Assembly: GCA_958298945.1 (NCBI GenBank)
Contig: OY282608.1
Span: 23,537,933 to 23,601,932, forward strand
Length of the DNA: 64,000 bases
Direction of reading: 5' to 3'
From: Atherix ibis
Taxonomy: Eukaryota; Arthropoda; Insecta; Diptera; Athericidae
In this document: in pieces, positions 1 to 13,500 of the stretch
Numbering within the stretch: position 1 is the stretch's first letter
Layout: each line of letters starts with the position of its first letter
The notes under the pieces: model-generated
Told to the model about the DNA's origin: nothing
Seen by the model: only the letters and a program-made list of their open reading frames with translations
Databases searched by the model: none
Made by a program: the position numbers and the translations under genes

Positions 1-1940
1 CAAACCAACAAACTAAAAAACCAACAAACCAACAAGCCAACAAGCCAACAAACCAACAAACCAACAAGCCAACAAACCAACAAACCAACAAACCAAAAAA
101 CCAACAAACCAACAAACCAACAAACCAAGAAACCAACAAACCAACAAACCAACAAGCCAACAAGCCAACAAACCAACAAACAAACAAACCAACAAGCCAA
201 CAAACCAACAAGCCAACAAACCAACAAAGCAACAAACCAACAAGCCAACAAACCAACAAGCCAACAAACCAACAAACCAAAAAACCAACAAACCAACAAG
301 TCAACAAACCAACAAACCAACAAGCCAACAAACCAACAAACCAACAAACCAACAAACCAACAAACCAACAAACCAACAACCCAACAAACCAACAAACAAA
401 TAAACCAACAAACCAACAAACCAACAAACCAACAAACAAATAAAACAACAAACCAACAAAGCAACAAATCAAGAAACCAACAAACCAACAATCCAATTAA
501 CCAACAAACCAACAAACCAACAAACGAACAAACCAACAAACCAACAAACCAACAAACCAACAAACCAACAAGCCAACAAACCAACAAGCCAACAAACCAA
601 CAACCAAACAAACCAACAAACCAACAAACCAAGTAACCAAAAAGCCAACAAACTAAAAACCAACAAGCCAACAAGCCAACAAACCAACAAACCAACAAAG
701 CAACAAGCCAACAAGCCAACAAACCAACAAGCCAACAAACCAACAAACCAACAAACCAACAAGCCAACAAACCAACCAACAAATAAACCAACAAACCAAC
801 AAACCAACAAACCAACAAACCAACAAGCCAACAAACCAACAAATCAACAAACCAACAAAGCAACAAACCAACAAGCCAACAAACCAACAAGCCAACAAAC
901 CAACAAACCAAAAAACCAACAAACCAACAAGTCAACAAACCAACAAACCAACAAGCCAACAAACCAACAAACCAACAAACCAACAAACCAACAAACCAAC
1001 AAACAAATAAACCAACAAACCAACAAAGCAACAAATCAAAAAACCAACAAACCAACAATCCAATTAACCAACAAACCAACAAACCAACAAACGAACAAAC
1101 CAACAAACCAACAAATCAACAAACCAACAAACCAACAAGCCAACAAGCCAACAAACCAACAAACCAACAAACCAACAAACCAACAAACCAACAAGCCAAC
1201 AAACCATCAACCAAACAAACCAACAAACCAACAAACCAAGTAACCAAAAAGCCAACAAACTAAAAAACCAACAAGCCAACAAGCCAACAAACCAACAAAC
1301 CAACAAAGCAACAAGCCAACAAGCCAACAAACCAACAAGCCAACAAACCAACAAACCAACAAACCAACAAGCCAACAAACCAACAAACAAATAAACCAAC
1401 AAACCAACAAACCAACAGACCAACAAGCCAACAAGCCAACAAACCAACAAACCAACAAACCAACAAGCCAACAAGCCAACAAACCAACAAGCCAACAAGC
1501 CAACAAACCAACAAACCAAGTAACCAAAAAGCCAACAAACTAATAGATCAACAAGCCAACAAACCAACAAGCCAACAAGCCAACAAACCAACAAACCAAC
1601 AAACCAACAAACCAACAAGCCAACAAACCAACAAGCCAACAAGCCAACAAACCAACAAAACAACAAACAAATAAACCAACAAACCAACATGCCAACAAAC
1701 CAACACACTAAGTAACCAACAAGCCAACAAACCAACAAACCAACAAACCAACATGCCAACAAACCAACAAACCAACAAACCAACAAGCCAACAATTCAAC
1801 AAGCCAACAAACCAACAAACCAACAAACCAACAAGCCAACAAACCAACAAACCAACAAACCAACAAGCCAACAAACCAACAAACCAACAAGCCAACAAAC
1901 CAATAAACCAACAAAAAAATAAACCAACATACCAACAAGC
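1..1940. repeat. Higher-order block A, copy 1 (left-truncated by the window)
   Basis: This stretch matches 4,936-6,851 octamer by octamer. Offset is 4,935 bp up to about 650 (CTAAAAAA at 13 and 4,948; CCAAGAAA at 125 and 5,060; CCAATTAA at 493 and 5,428). After about 700 it is 4,911 bp (GCAACAAG at 700 and 5,611; CCAATTAA at 1,060 and 5,971). The 24-bp change is a loss of three octamers in copy 2. Identity ends near 1,940, where copy 2 continues into a short register slip and different units. The copy may begin left of the window. Confidence 0.9.
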
Positions 1941-4935
1941 CAACAAGCCAACAAACCAACAAACCAACAAGCCAACAAACCAACAAACCAACAAACCAAC
2001 AAGCCAACAAGCCAACAAACCAACAAACTAACAAACCAACAAACGAACTAACCAACAAACCAACAAGCCAATAAGCCAACAAACCAACAAACCAACAAGC
2101 CAACAAACCAACAAACCAACAAGCCAACAAACCAACAAACCAACAAACTAAAAAACCAACAAACCAACAAGCCAACAAGCCAACAAACCAACAAACCAAC
2201 AAGCCAACAAACCAACAAACCAACAAACCAACAAACAAATAAACCAACAAACCAACAAACCAACAAACCAACAAACCAACAAACCAACAAACCAACAAAC
2301 CAACAAGCCAACAAGCCACCAAACCAACAAACCAACAAGCCAACAAGCCAACAAACCAACAAACTAATAAACCAACAAACCAACAAACCAACAAACCAAT
2401 AGACCAACAAACCAAAAAACCAACAAGCCAACAAACCAACAAACCAACAAACCAACAAACCAACAAACCAACAAACAAATAAACCAACAAACCAAACAAA
2501 CCAACAAGCCAACAAGCCAACAAGCCAACAAACCAACAAACCAACAAACCAACAAGCCAACAAACCAACAAACCAACAAACCAACAAACCAACAAACCAA
2601 CAAACCAACAAGCCAACAAGCCAACAAACCAACAAACCAACAAGCCAACAAGCCAACAAACCAACAAACAAATAAACCAACAAACCAACAAACCAACAAA
2701 CCAACAAAATAACAAACCAACAAACCAACAAACCAAAAAACCAACAAACCAAAAAACCAAAAAACCAACAAGCCAACAAGCCAACAAACCAACAAACTAA
2801 CAAACCAACAAACGAACTAACCAACAAACCAACAAGCCAATAAGCCAACAAACCAACAAACCAACAAGCCAACAAACCAACAAACCAACAAGCCAACAAA
2901 CCAACAAACCAACAAACTAAAAAACCAACAAACCAACAAGCCAACAAGCCAACAAACCAACAAACCAACAAGCCAACAAACCAACAAACCAACAAACCAA
3001 AAAACCAACAAACCAACAAACCAACAAACCAACAAACCAACAAACCAACAAACCAACAAGCCAACAAGCCAACAAAGCAACAAACAAACAAACCAACAAG
3101 CCAACAAACCAACAAGCCAACAAACCAACAAAGCAACAAACCAACAAGCCAACAAACCAACAAGCCAACAAACCAACAAACCAAAAAACCAACAAACCAA
3201 CAAGTCAACAAACCAAAAAACCAACAAGCCAACAAAGCAACAAACCAACAAACGAACAAACCAACAACCCAACAAACCAACAAACAAATAAACCAACAAA
3301 ACAACAAACCAACAAACCAACAAACCAACAAACAAATAAACCAACAAACCAACAAACGAACAAACGAACAAACCAACAAACCAACAAACCAACAAACCAA
3401 CAAACCAACAAGCCAACAAGCCAACAAACCAACAAACCAACAAACCAACAAACCAACAAGCCAATAAACCAACAAGCAAACAAACCAACAAACCAACAAA
3501 CCAAATAACCAAAAAGCCAACAAACTAAAAAACCAACAAGCCAACAAGCCAACAAACCAACAAACCAACAAAGCAACAAGCCAACAAGCCAACAAACCAA
3601 CAAGCCAACAAACCAACAAACCAACAAACCAACAAGCCAACAAACCAACAAACAAATAAACCAACAAACCAACAAACCAACAAACCAACAAACTAACAAG
3701 CCAACAAACTAACAAACCAACAAGCCAACAAACCAACAAGCCGACAAGCCAACAAGCCAACAAACCAACAAACCAATAAACCAACAAAAAAATAAACCAA
3801 CATACCAACAAACCAACAAACAACAAACCAACAAACCAACAAACCAATTAACCAACAAACCAACAAACGAACAAACGAACAAACGAACAAACCAACAAAC
3901 CAACAAACCAACAAACCAACAAGCCAACAAGCCAACAAACCAACAAACCGACAAGCCAACAAACCAACAAACCAAGAAACCAACAAGCCAACAAACCAAC
4001 AAACCAACAAGCCAACTAACCAACAAACCAACAAACCAACAAGCCAACAAACCAGCAAACCAACAAGCCAAAAAACCAACAAACAAATAAACCAACAAAC
4101 CAACAAACCAACAAACCAACAAGCCAACAAGCTAACAAACCAACAAACCAATAAGCCAACAAGCCAACAAACCAACAAATCAAGTAACCAAAAAGCCAAC
4201 AAACTAACAAACCAACAAGCCAACAAACCAACAAGCCAACAAGCCAACAAACCAACACACCAACAAAGCAACAAACCAACAAACCAACAAACCAAAAAAC
4301 CAACAAACCAACAAGCCAACAAGCCAATAAACCAACAAACTAACAAACCAACAAACGAACTAACCAACAAACCAACAAGCCAACAAGCCAACAAACCAAC
4401 AAACCAAGTAACCAAAAAGCCAACAAACTAACAAATCAACAAGCCAACAAGCCAACAAACCAACAAACCAACAAGCCAACAAGCCAACAAACCAACAAAC
4501 CAACAAACCAACAAACCTACAAACAAATAAACCAACAAACCAACAAACCAACAAGCCAACAAGCCAACAAGCCAACAAACCAACAAACCAACAAACCAAC
4601 AAGCCAACAAACCAACAAACCAACAAACCAACAAACCAACAAACCAACAAACTAACAAACCAACAAACCAACAAACCAACAAGCCAACAAGCCAACAAAC
4701 CAACAAACCAACAAGCCAACAAGCCAACAAACCAACAAACAAATAAACCAACAAACCAACAAACCAACAGACCAACAAACCAAAAAACCAACAAACCAAC
4801 AAGCCAACAAGCCAACAAACCAACAAACTAACAAACCAACAAACGAACTAACCAACAAACAAACAAGCCAACAAGCCAACAAACCAACAAACCAACAAGC
4901 TAACAAACCAACAAACCAACAAGCCAACAAACCAA
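1941..4935. repeat. Satellite segment between block A copies 1 and 2
   Basis: It contains the same octamers with block-A-like patches. For example 2,917-3,195 resembles 13-291 at offset 2,904 but with a few substituted units. The part from about 4,428 is copied again from 9,178 at offset 4,750, including the rare unit with CCTAC at 4,516 and 9,266. A register slip lies near 3,817, where a unit loses four bases. No gene or unique sequence is seen. Confidence 0.8.
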
Positions 4936-6851
4936 CAAACCAACAAACTAAAAAACCAACAAACCAACAAGCCAACAAGCCAACAAACCAACAAACCAAC
5001 AAGCCAACAAACCAACAAACCAACAAACCAAAAAACCAACAAACCAACAAACCAACAAACCAAGAAACCAACAAACCAACAAACCAACAAGCCAACAAGC
5101 CAACAAACCAACAAACAAACAAACCAACAAGCCAACAAACCAACAAGCCAACAAACCAACAAAGCAACAAACCAACAAGCCAACAAACCAACAAGCCAAC
5201 AAACCAACAAACCAAAAAACCAACAAACCAACAAGTCAACAAACCAACAAACCAACAAGCCAACAAACCAACAAACCAACAAACCAACAAACCAACAAAC
5301 CAACAAACCAACAACCCAACAAACCAACAAACAAATAAACCAACAAACCAACAAACCAACAAACCAACAAACAAATAAAACAACAAACCAACAAAGCAAC
5401 AAATCAAGAAACCAACAAACCAACAATCCAATTAACCAACAAACCAACAAACCAACAAACGAACAAACCAACAAACCAACAAACCAACAAACCAACAAAC
5501 CAACAAGCCAACAAACCAACAAGCCAACAAACCAACAACCAAACAAACCAACAAACCAACAAACCAAGTAACCAAAAAGCCAACAAACTAAAAACCAACA
5601 AACCAACAAAGCAACAAGCCAACAAGCCAACAAACCAACAAGCCAACAAACCAACAAACCAACAAACCAACAAGCCAACAAACCAACCAACAAATAAACC
5701 AACAAACCAACAAACCAACAAACCAACAAACCAACAAGCCAACAAACCAACAAATCAACAAACCAACAAAGCAACAAACCAACAAGCCAACAAACCAACA
5801 AGCCAACAAACCAACAAACCAAAAAACCAACAAACCAACAAGTCAACAAACCAAAAAACCAACAAGCCAACAAACCAACAAACCAACAAACCAACAAACC
5901 AACAAACCAACAAACAAATAAACCAACAAACCAACAAAGCAACAAATCAAAAAACCAACAAACCAACAATCCAATTAACCAACAAACCAACAAACCAACA
6001 AACGAACAAACCAACAAACCAACAAATCAACAAACCAACAAACCAACAAGCCAACAAGCCAACAAACCAACAAACCAACAAACCAACAAACCAACAAACC
6101 AACAAGCCAACAAACCATCAACCAAACAAACCAACAAACCAACAAACCAAGTAACCAAAAAGCCAACAAACTAAAAAACCAACAAGCCAACAAGCCAACA
6201 AACCAACAAACCAACAAAGCAACAAGCCAACAAGCCAACAAACCAACAAGCCAACAAACCAACAAACCAACAAACCAACAAGCCAACAAACCAACAAACA
6301 AATAAACCAACAAACCAACAAACCAACAGACCAACAAGCCAACAAGCCAACAAACCAACAAACCAACAAACCAACAAGCCAACAAGCCAACAAACCAACA
6401 AGCCAACAAGCCAACAAACCAACAAACCAAGTAACCAAAAAGCCAACAAACTAATAGATCAACAAGCCAACAAACCAACAAGCCAACAAGCCAACAAACC
6501 AACAAACCAACAAACCAACAAACCAACAAGCCAACAAACCAACAAGCCAACAAGCCAACAAACCAACAAAACAACAAACAAATAAACCAACAAACCAACA
6601 TGCCAACAAACCAACACACTAAGTAACCAACAAGCCAACAAACCAACAAACCAACAAACCAACATGCCAACAAACCAACAAACCAACAAACCAACAAGCC
6701 AACAATTCAACAAGCCAACAAACCAACAAACCAACAAACCAACAAGCCAACAAACCAACAAACCAACAAACCAACAAGCCAACAAACCAACAAACCAACA
6801 AGCCAACAAACCAATAAACCAACAAAAAAATAAACCAACATACCAACAAGC
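4936..6851. repeat. Higher-order block A, copy 2
   Basis: Second copy of the block at 1-1,940, with the same order of A- and G-ending units and the same rare variants. These include paired CCAATTAA units at 5,428 and 5,971, CTAAGTAA at 6,619 and an unusual CCAACATG unit near 6,660. It lacks three octamers present at about 655-700 of copy 1. Its right end passes directly into block B. The near-identity over 1.9 kb implies one relatively recent duplication or conversion. Confidence 0.9.
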
Positions 6852-8490
6852 CAACAAACAACAAACCAACAAACCAACAAACCAATTAACAAACAAACCA
6901 ACAAACGAACAAACGAACAAACGAACAAACCAACAAACCAACAAACCAACAAACCAACAAGCCAACAAGCCAACAAGCCAACAAACCAACAAACCGACAA
7001 GCCAACAAACCAACAAACCAACAAACCAACAAGCCAACAAACCAACAAACCAACAAGCCAACAAACCAACAAACCACCAAACCAACAAGCCAACAAACCA
7101 ACAAACCAACAAGCCAACAAACCAACAAACTAACAAACCAAAAAACCAACAAACCAACAAGCCAACAAGCCAACAAACCAACAAACCAACAAACCAACAA
7201 ACCAACAAACCAACAAGCCAAGTAACCAAAAAGCCAACAAACCAACAAGCCAACAAACCAACAAACCAACAAGCCAACAAACCAACAAACCAACAAACCA
7301 ACAAGCCAACAAACCAACAAACCAACAAACTAACAAACCGAAAAACCAACAAACCAACAAGCCAACAAGCCAACAAACCAACAAGCCAACAAGCCAACAA
7401 ACCAACAAACCAAGTAATCAAAAAGCCAACAAACTAACAAACCAACAAGCTTACAAACCAACAAGCCAACAAGCCAACAAACCAACAAACCAACAAACCA
7501 ACAAGCCAACAAACCAACAAACCAACAAGCCAACAAACCAACAAAACAACAAACTAAGTAACCAACAAGCCAACAAACCAACAAACCAACAAACCAACAT
7601 GCCAACAAACCAACAAACCAACAAACCAACAAGCACACAATTCAACAAGCCAACAAACCAACAAACCAACAAGCCAACAAGCCAACAAACCAACAAACCA
7701 ACAAACCAACAAGCCAACAAACACACAAACCAACAAGCCAACAAACCAACAAACCAACAAACCAACAAGCCAACAAACCAACAAACCAACAAGCCAACAA
7801 ACCAACAAACTAACAAACCAAAAAACCAATAAACCAACAAGCCAACAAGCCAACAAACCAACAAGCCAACAAGCCAACAAACCAACAAACCAAGTAACCA
7901 AAAAGCCAACAAACTAACAAACCAACAAGCCAACAAACCAACAAGCCAACAAGCCAACAAACCAACAAATTAACAAACCAACAAGCCAACAAACCAACAA
8001 ACCAACAAGCCAACAAGCCAACAAGCCAACAAGCCAACAAGCCAACAAACCAACAAGCCAACAAACCAACAAACCAACAGACTAACAAACCAACAAACCA
8101 ACAAACCAACAAACCAACAAGCCAACAAGCCAACAAACCAACAAACCAACAAACGAACAAACCAACAAACTAAGTAACCAACAAGCCAACAAACCAGCAA
8201 ACCAACAAGCCAAAAAACCAACAAACAAATAAACCAACAAACCAACAAACCAACAAACCAACAAGCCAACAAGCCAACAAACCAACAAACCAATAAGCCA
8301 ACAAGCCAACAAACCAACAAACCAAGTAACCAAAAAGCCAACAAACTAACAAACCAACAAGCCAACAAACCAACAAGCCAACAAGCCAACAAACCAACAA
8401 ACCAACAAAGCAACAAACCAACAAACCAACAAACCAAAAAACCAACAAACCAACAAGCCAACAAGCCAACAAACCAACAAACTAACAAAC
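6852..8490. repeat. Higher-order block B, copy 1
   Basis: Begins with CCAATTAA at 6,882 followed by several CGAACAAA units. It recurs at 17,960-19,598 with offset 11,143 at the left (CCAATTAA at 18,025) and exactly 11,111 bp from about 7,130 to 8,482. It recurs again near 20,540 and 11,640. Distinctive shared units include one with GCACAC near 7,633 (18,744 and 21,319 in the copies) and CTAACAAA at 8,482. Confidence 0.88.
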
Positions 8491-9681
8491 CAACAAACGA
8501 ACTAACCAACAAACCAACAAGCCAACAAGCCAACAAACCAACAAACCAAGTAACCAAAAAGCCAACAAACTAACAAATCAACAAGCCAACAAGCCAACAA
8601 ACCAACAAACCAACAAGCCAACAAGCCAACAAACCAACAAACCAACAAACCAACAAACAAATAAACCAACAAACCAACAAACCAATAAGCCAACAAGCCA
8701 ACAAACCAACAAACCAACAAACCAACAAACCAACAAGCCAACAAACCAACAAACCAACAAACCAACAAACCAACAAACCAACAAACCAACAAGCCAACAA
8801 GCCAACAAACCAACAAACCAACAAGCCAACAAGCCAACAAACCAACAAACAAATAAACCAACAAACCAACAAACCAACAAACCAACAAACCAACAAACCA
8901 ACAAACCAAAAAACCAACAAACCAACAAGCCAACAAGCCAACAAACCAACAAACTAACAAACCAACAAACGAACTAATCAACAAACCAACAAGCCAACAA
9001 GCGAACAAACCAACAAACCAACAAGCCAACAAACCAACAAACCAACAAGCCAACAAACCAACAAACCAACAAACCAAAAAACCAACAAACCAACAAGCCA
9101 ACAAACGAAATAACCAACAAACCAACAAGCCAACAAGCCAACAAACCAACAAACCAAGTAACCAAAAAGCCAACAAACTAACAAATCAACAAGCCAACAA
9201 GCCAACAAACCAACAAACCAACAAGCCAACAAGCCAACAAACCAACAAACCAACAAACCAACAAACCTACAAACAAATAAACCAACAAACCAACAAACCA
9301 ACAAGCCAACAAGCCAACAAGCCAACAAACCAACAAACCAACAAACCAACAAGCCAACAAACCAACCAACCAACAAACCAACAAACCAACAAACCAACAA
9401 ACCAACAAACCAACAAACCAACAAGCCAACAAGCCAACAAACCAACAAACCAACAAGCCAACAAGCCAACAAACCAACAAACAAATAAACCAACAAACCA
9501 ACAAACCAACAAACCAACAAACCAAAAAACCAACAAACCAACAAGCCAACAAGCCAACAAACCAACAAACTAACAAACCAACAAACGAACTAACCAACAA
9601 ACAAACAAGCCAACAAGCCAACAAACCAACAAACCAACAAGCCAACAAACCAACAAACCAACAAGCCAACAAACCAACAAA
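8491..9681. repeat. Satellite segment linking block B copy 1 to block A copy 3
   Basis: The right part (from about 9,178) is a copy of 4,428-4,935 at offset 4,750, falling to 4,742 by 9,690; a short slip near 9,363 (a four-base unit) lies in the same interval. The left part resembles about 12,930-13,500 at offset about 4,432. Only satellite octamers are present. Confidence 0.8.
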
Positions 9682-11500
9682 CCAACAAACTAAAAAACCA
9701 ACAAACCAACAAGCCAACAAGCCAACAAACCAACAAACCAACAAGCCAACAAACCAACAAACCAGCAAACCAAAAAACCAACAAACCAACAAACCAACAA
9801 ACCAACAAACCAACAAACCAACAAACCAACAAGCCAACAAGCCAACAAACCAACAAACAAACAAACCAACAAGCCAACAAACCAACAAGCCAACAAACCA
9901 ACAAAGCAACAAACCAACAAGCCAACAAACCAACAAGCCAACAAACCAACAAACCAAAAAACCAACAAACCAACAAGTCAACAAACCAACAAACCAACAA
10001 GCCAACAAACCAACAAACCAACAAACCAACAAACCAACAAACCAACAAACCAACAACCCAACAAACCAACAAACAAATAAACCAACAAACCAACAAACCA
10101 ACAAACCAACAAACAAATAAAACAACAAACCAACAAAGCAACAAATCAAGAAACAAACAAACCAACAATCCAATTAACCAACAAACCAACAAACCAACAA
10201 ACGAACAAACCAACAAACCAACAAACCAACAAACCAACAAACCAACAAGCCAACAAACCAACAAGCCAACAAACCAACAAGCCAACAAACCAACAAGCCA
10301 ACAAGCCAACAAACCAACAAACCAACAAAGCAACAAGCCAACAAGCCAACAAACCAACAAGCCAACAAACCAACAAACCAACAAACCAACAAGCCAATAA
10401 ACCAACAAACAAATAAATTAACAAACCAACAAACCAACAAACCAACAAGCCAACAAGCCAACAAACCAACAAATCAACAAACCAACAAAGCAACAAACCA
10501 ACAAGCCAACAAACCAACAAGCCAACAAACCAACAAACCAAAAAACCAACAAACCAACAAGTCAATAAACCACCAAACCAACAAGCCAACAAACCAACAA
10601 ACCAACAAACCAACAAACCAACAAACCAACAACCCAACAAACCAACAAACAAATAAACCAACAAACCAACAAACCAACGAACCAACAAACAAATAAACCA
10701 ACAAACCAACAAAGCAACAAATCAAGAAACCAACAAACCAACAATCCAATTAACCAACAAACCAACAAACCAACAAACGAACAAACCAACAAACCAACAA
10801 ACCAACAAACCAACAAACCAACAAGCCAACAAGCCAACAAACCAACAAACCAACAAACCAACAAACCAACAAGCCAACAAACCAACAACCAAACAAACCA
10901 ACAAACCAACAAACCAAGTAACCAAAAAGCCAACAAACTAAAAAACCAACAAGCCAACAAGCCAACAAACCAACAAACCAACAAAGCAACAAGCCAACAA
11001 GCCAACAAACCAACAAACCAACAAACCAACAAGCCAACAAACCAACAAACAAATAAACCAACAAACCAACAAACCAACAAACCAACAAGCCAACAAGCCA
11101 ACAAACCAACAAACCAACAAACCAACAAGCCAACAAGCCAACAAACCAACAAGCCAACAAGCCAACAAACCAACAAACCAAGTAACCAAAAAGCCAACAA
11201 ACTAATAAACCAACAAGCCAACAAACCAACAAGCCAACAAGCCAACAAACCAACAAACCAACAAACCAACAAACCAACAAGCCAACAAACCAACAAGCCA
11301 ACAAGCCAACAAACCAACAAAACAACAAACAAATAAACCAACAAACCAACATGCCAACAAACCAACAAACTAAGTAACCAACAAGCCAACAAACCAACAA
11401 ACCAACAAACCAACATGCCAACAAACCAACAAACCAACAAACCAACAAGCCAACAATTCAACAAGCCAACAAACCAACAAACCAACAAGCCAACAAGCCA
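9682..11500. repeat. Higher-order block A, copy 3
   Basis: Third copy of block A. CTAAAAAA at 9,690 and CCAATTAA at 10,170 match copy 2 at offset 4,742; CCAATTAA at 10,746 matches 5,971 at offset 4,775; CTAAGTAA at 11,370 matches 6,619 at offset 4,751. The changing offsets, nearly all multiples of 8 or 24 apart, show gains and losses of whole octamers since duplication. It is more diverged than copies 1 and 2 are from each other. Confidence 0.85.
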
Positions 11501-13500
11501 ACAAACCAACAAACCAACAAACCAACAAGCCAACAAACCAACAAACCAACAAACCAACAAACGAACAAACCAACAAACTAAGTAACCAACAAGCCAACAA
11601 ACCAGCAAACCAACAAGCCAAAAAACCAACAAACAAATAAACCAACAAACCAACAAACCAACAAACCAACAAACCAATTAACAAACAAACCAACAAACGA
11701 ACAAACGAACAAACGAACAAACCAACAAACCAACAAACCAACAAACCAACAAGCCAACAAGCCAACAAACCAACAAACCGACATGCCAACAAACCAACAA
11801 ACCAACAAACCAACAAGCCAACAAACCAACAAACCAACAAGCCAACAAACCAACAAACCAACAAACCAACAAGCCAACAAACCAACAAACCAACAAACCA
11901 ACAAACCAACAAGCCAACAAACCAACAAACCAACAAGCCAACAAACCAACAAGCCAACAAGCCAACAAACCAACAAACCAAGTAATCAAAAAGCCAACAA
12001 ACTAACAAACCAACAAGCTTACAAACCAACAAGCCAACAAGCCAACAAACCAACAAACCAACAAACCAACAAGCACATAATTCAACAAGCCAACAAACCA
12101 ACAAACCAACAAGCCAACAAACCAACAAACCAACAAACCAACAAGCCAACAAACACACAAACCAACAAGCCAACAAACCAACAAACCAACAAACCAACAA
12201 GCCAACAAACCAACAAACCAACAAGCCAACAAACCAACAAACTAACAAACCAAAAAACCAACAAACCAACAAGCCAACAAGCCAACAAACCAACAAGCCA
12301 ACAAGCCAACAAACCAACAAACCAAGTAACCAAAAAGCCAACAAACTAACAAACCAACAAGCCAACAAACCAACAAGCCAACAAGCCAACAAACCAACAA
12401 ACCAACAAACCAACAAGCCAACAAACCAACAAACCAACAAGCCAACAAGCCAACAAGCCAACAAGCCAACAAACCAACAAGCCAACAAACCAACAAACCA
12501 ACAGACTAACAAACCAACAAACCAACAAACCAACAAACCAACAAGCCAAGAAGCCAACAAACCAACAAACCAACAAACGAACAAACCAACAAACTAAGTA
12601 ACCAACAAGCCAACAAACCAGCAAACCAACAAGCCAAAAAACCAACAAACAAATAAACCAACAAACCAACAAACCAACAAACCAACAAGCCAACAAGCCA
12701 ACAAACCAACAAACCAATAAGCCAACAAGCCAACAAACCAACAAACCAAGTTACCAAAAAGCCAACAAACTAACAAACCAACAAGCCAACAAACCAACAA
12801 GCCAACAAGCCAACAAACCAACAAACCAACAAAGCAACAAACCAACAAACCAACAAACCAAAAAACCAACAAACCAACAAGCCAACAAGCCAACAAACCA
12901 ACAAACTAACAAACCAACAAACGAACTAACCAACAAACCAACAAGCCAACAAGCCAACAAACCAACAAACCAAGTAACCAAAAAGCCAAAAAACTAACAA
13001 ATCAACAAGCCAACAAGCCAACAAACCAACAAACCAACAAGCCAACAAGCCAACAAGCCAACAACCCAACAAACCAACAAACCAACAAACCAACAAACCA
13101 ACAACCAAATAAACCAACAAACCAACAAACCAATAAGCCAACAAGCCAACAAACCAACAAACCAACAAACCAACAAACCAACAAACCAACAAGCCAACAA
13201 ACCAACAAACCAACAAACCAACAAACCAACAAACCAACAAACCAACATGCCAACAAGCCAACAAACCAACAAACCAACAAGCCAACAAGCCAACAAACCA
13301 CCAAACAAATAAACCAACAAACCAACAAACCAACAAACCAACAAACCAACAAACCAACAAACCAACAAACCAACAAACCAACAAACCAAAAAACCAACAA
13401 ACCAACAAGCCAACAAGCCAACAAACCAACAAACTAACAAACCAACAAACGAACTAATCAACAAACCAACAAGCCAACAAGCGAACAAACCAACAAACCA
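11501..13500. repeat. Higher-order block B, copy 2, and downstream satellite
   Basis: CCAATTAA at 11,674 corresponds to 6,882 (offset 4,792), while CTAACAAA at 12,906 corresponds to 8,482 (offset 4,424). About 370 bp of block B is therefore missing inside this copy. The similarity runs on past 12,930 as a copy of 8,500-9,170 at offset about 4,432. Nothing but octamers is present. Confidence 0.8.

Noticed and set aside
6664..7437. 257-codon + strand frame rich in Asn, Gln, Thr, Lys and Pro as a prion-like or adhesin gene
   Set aside because: It is the + strand reading of the same octamer, begins at a chance CATG variant and ends at a TAA variant. There is no signal peptide, no unique sequence and no frame conservation in the copies.
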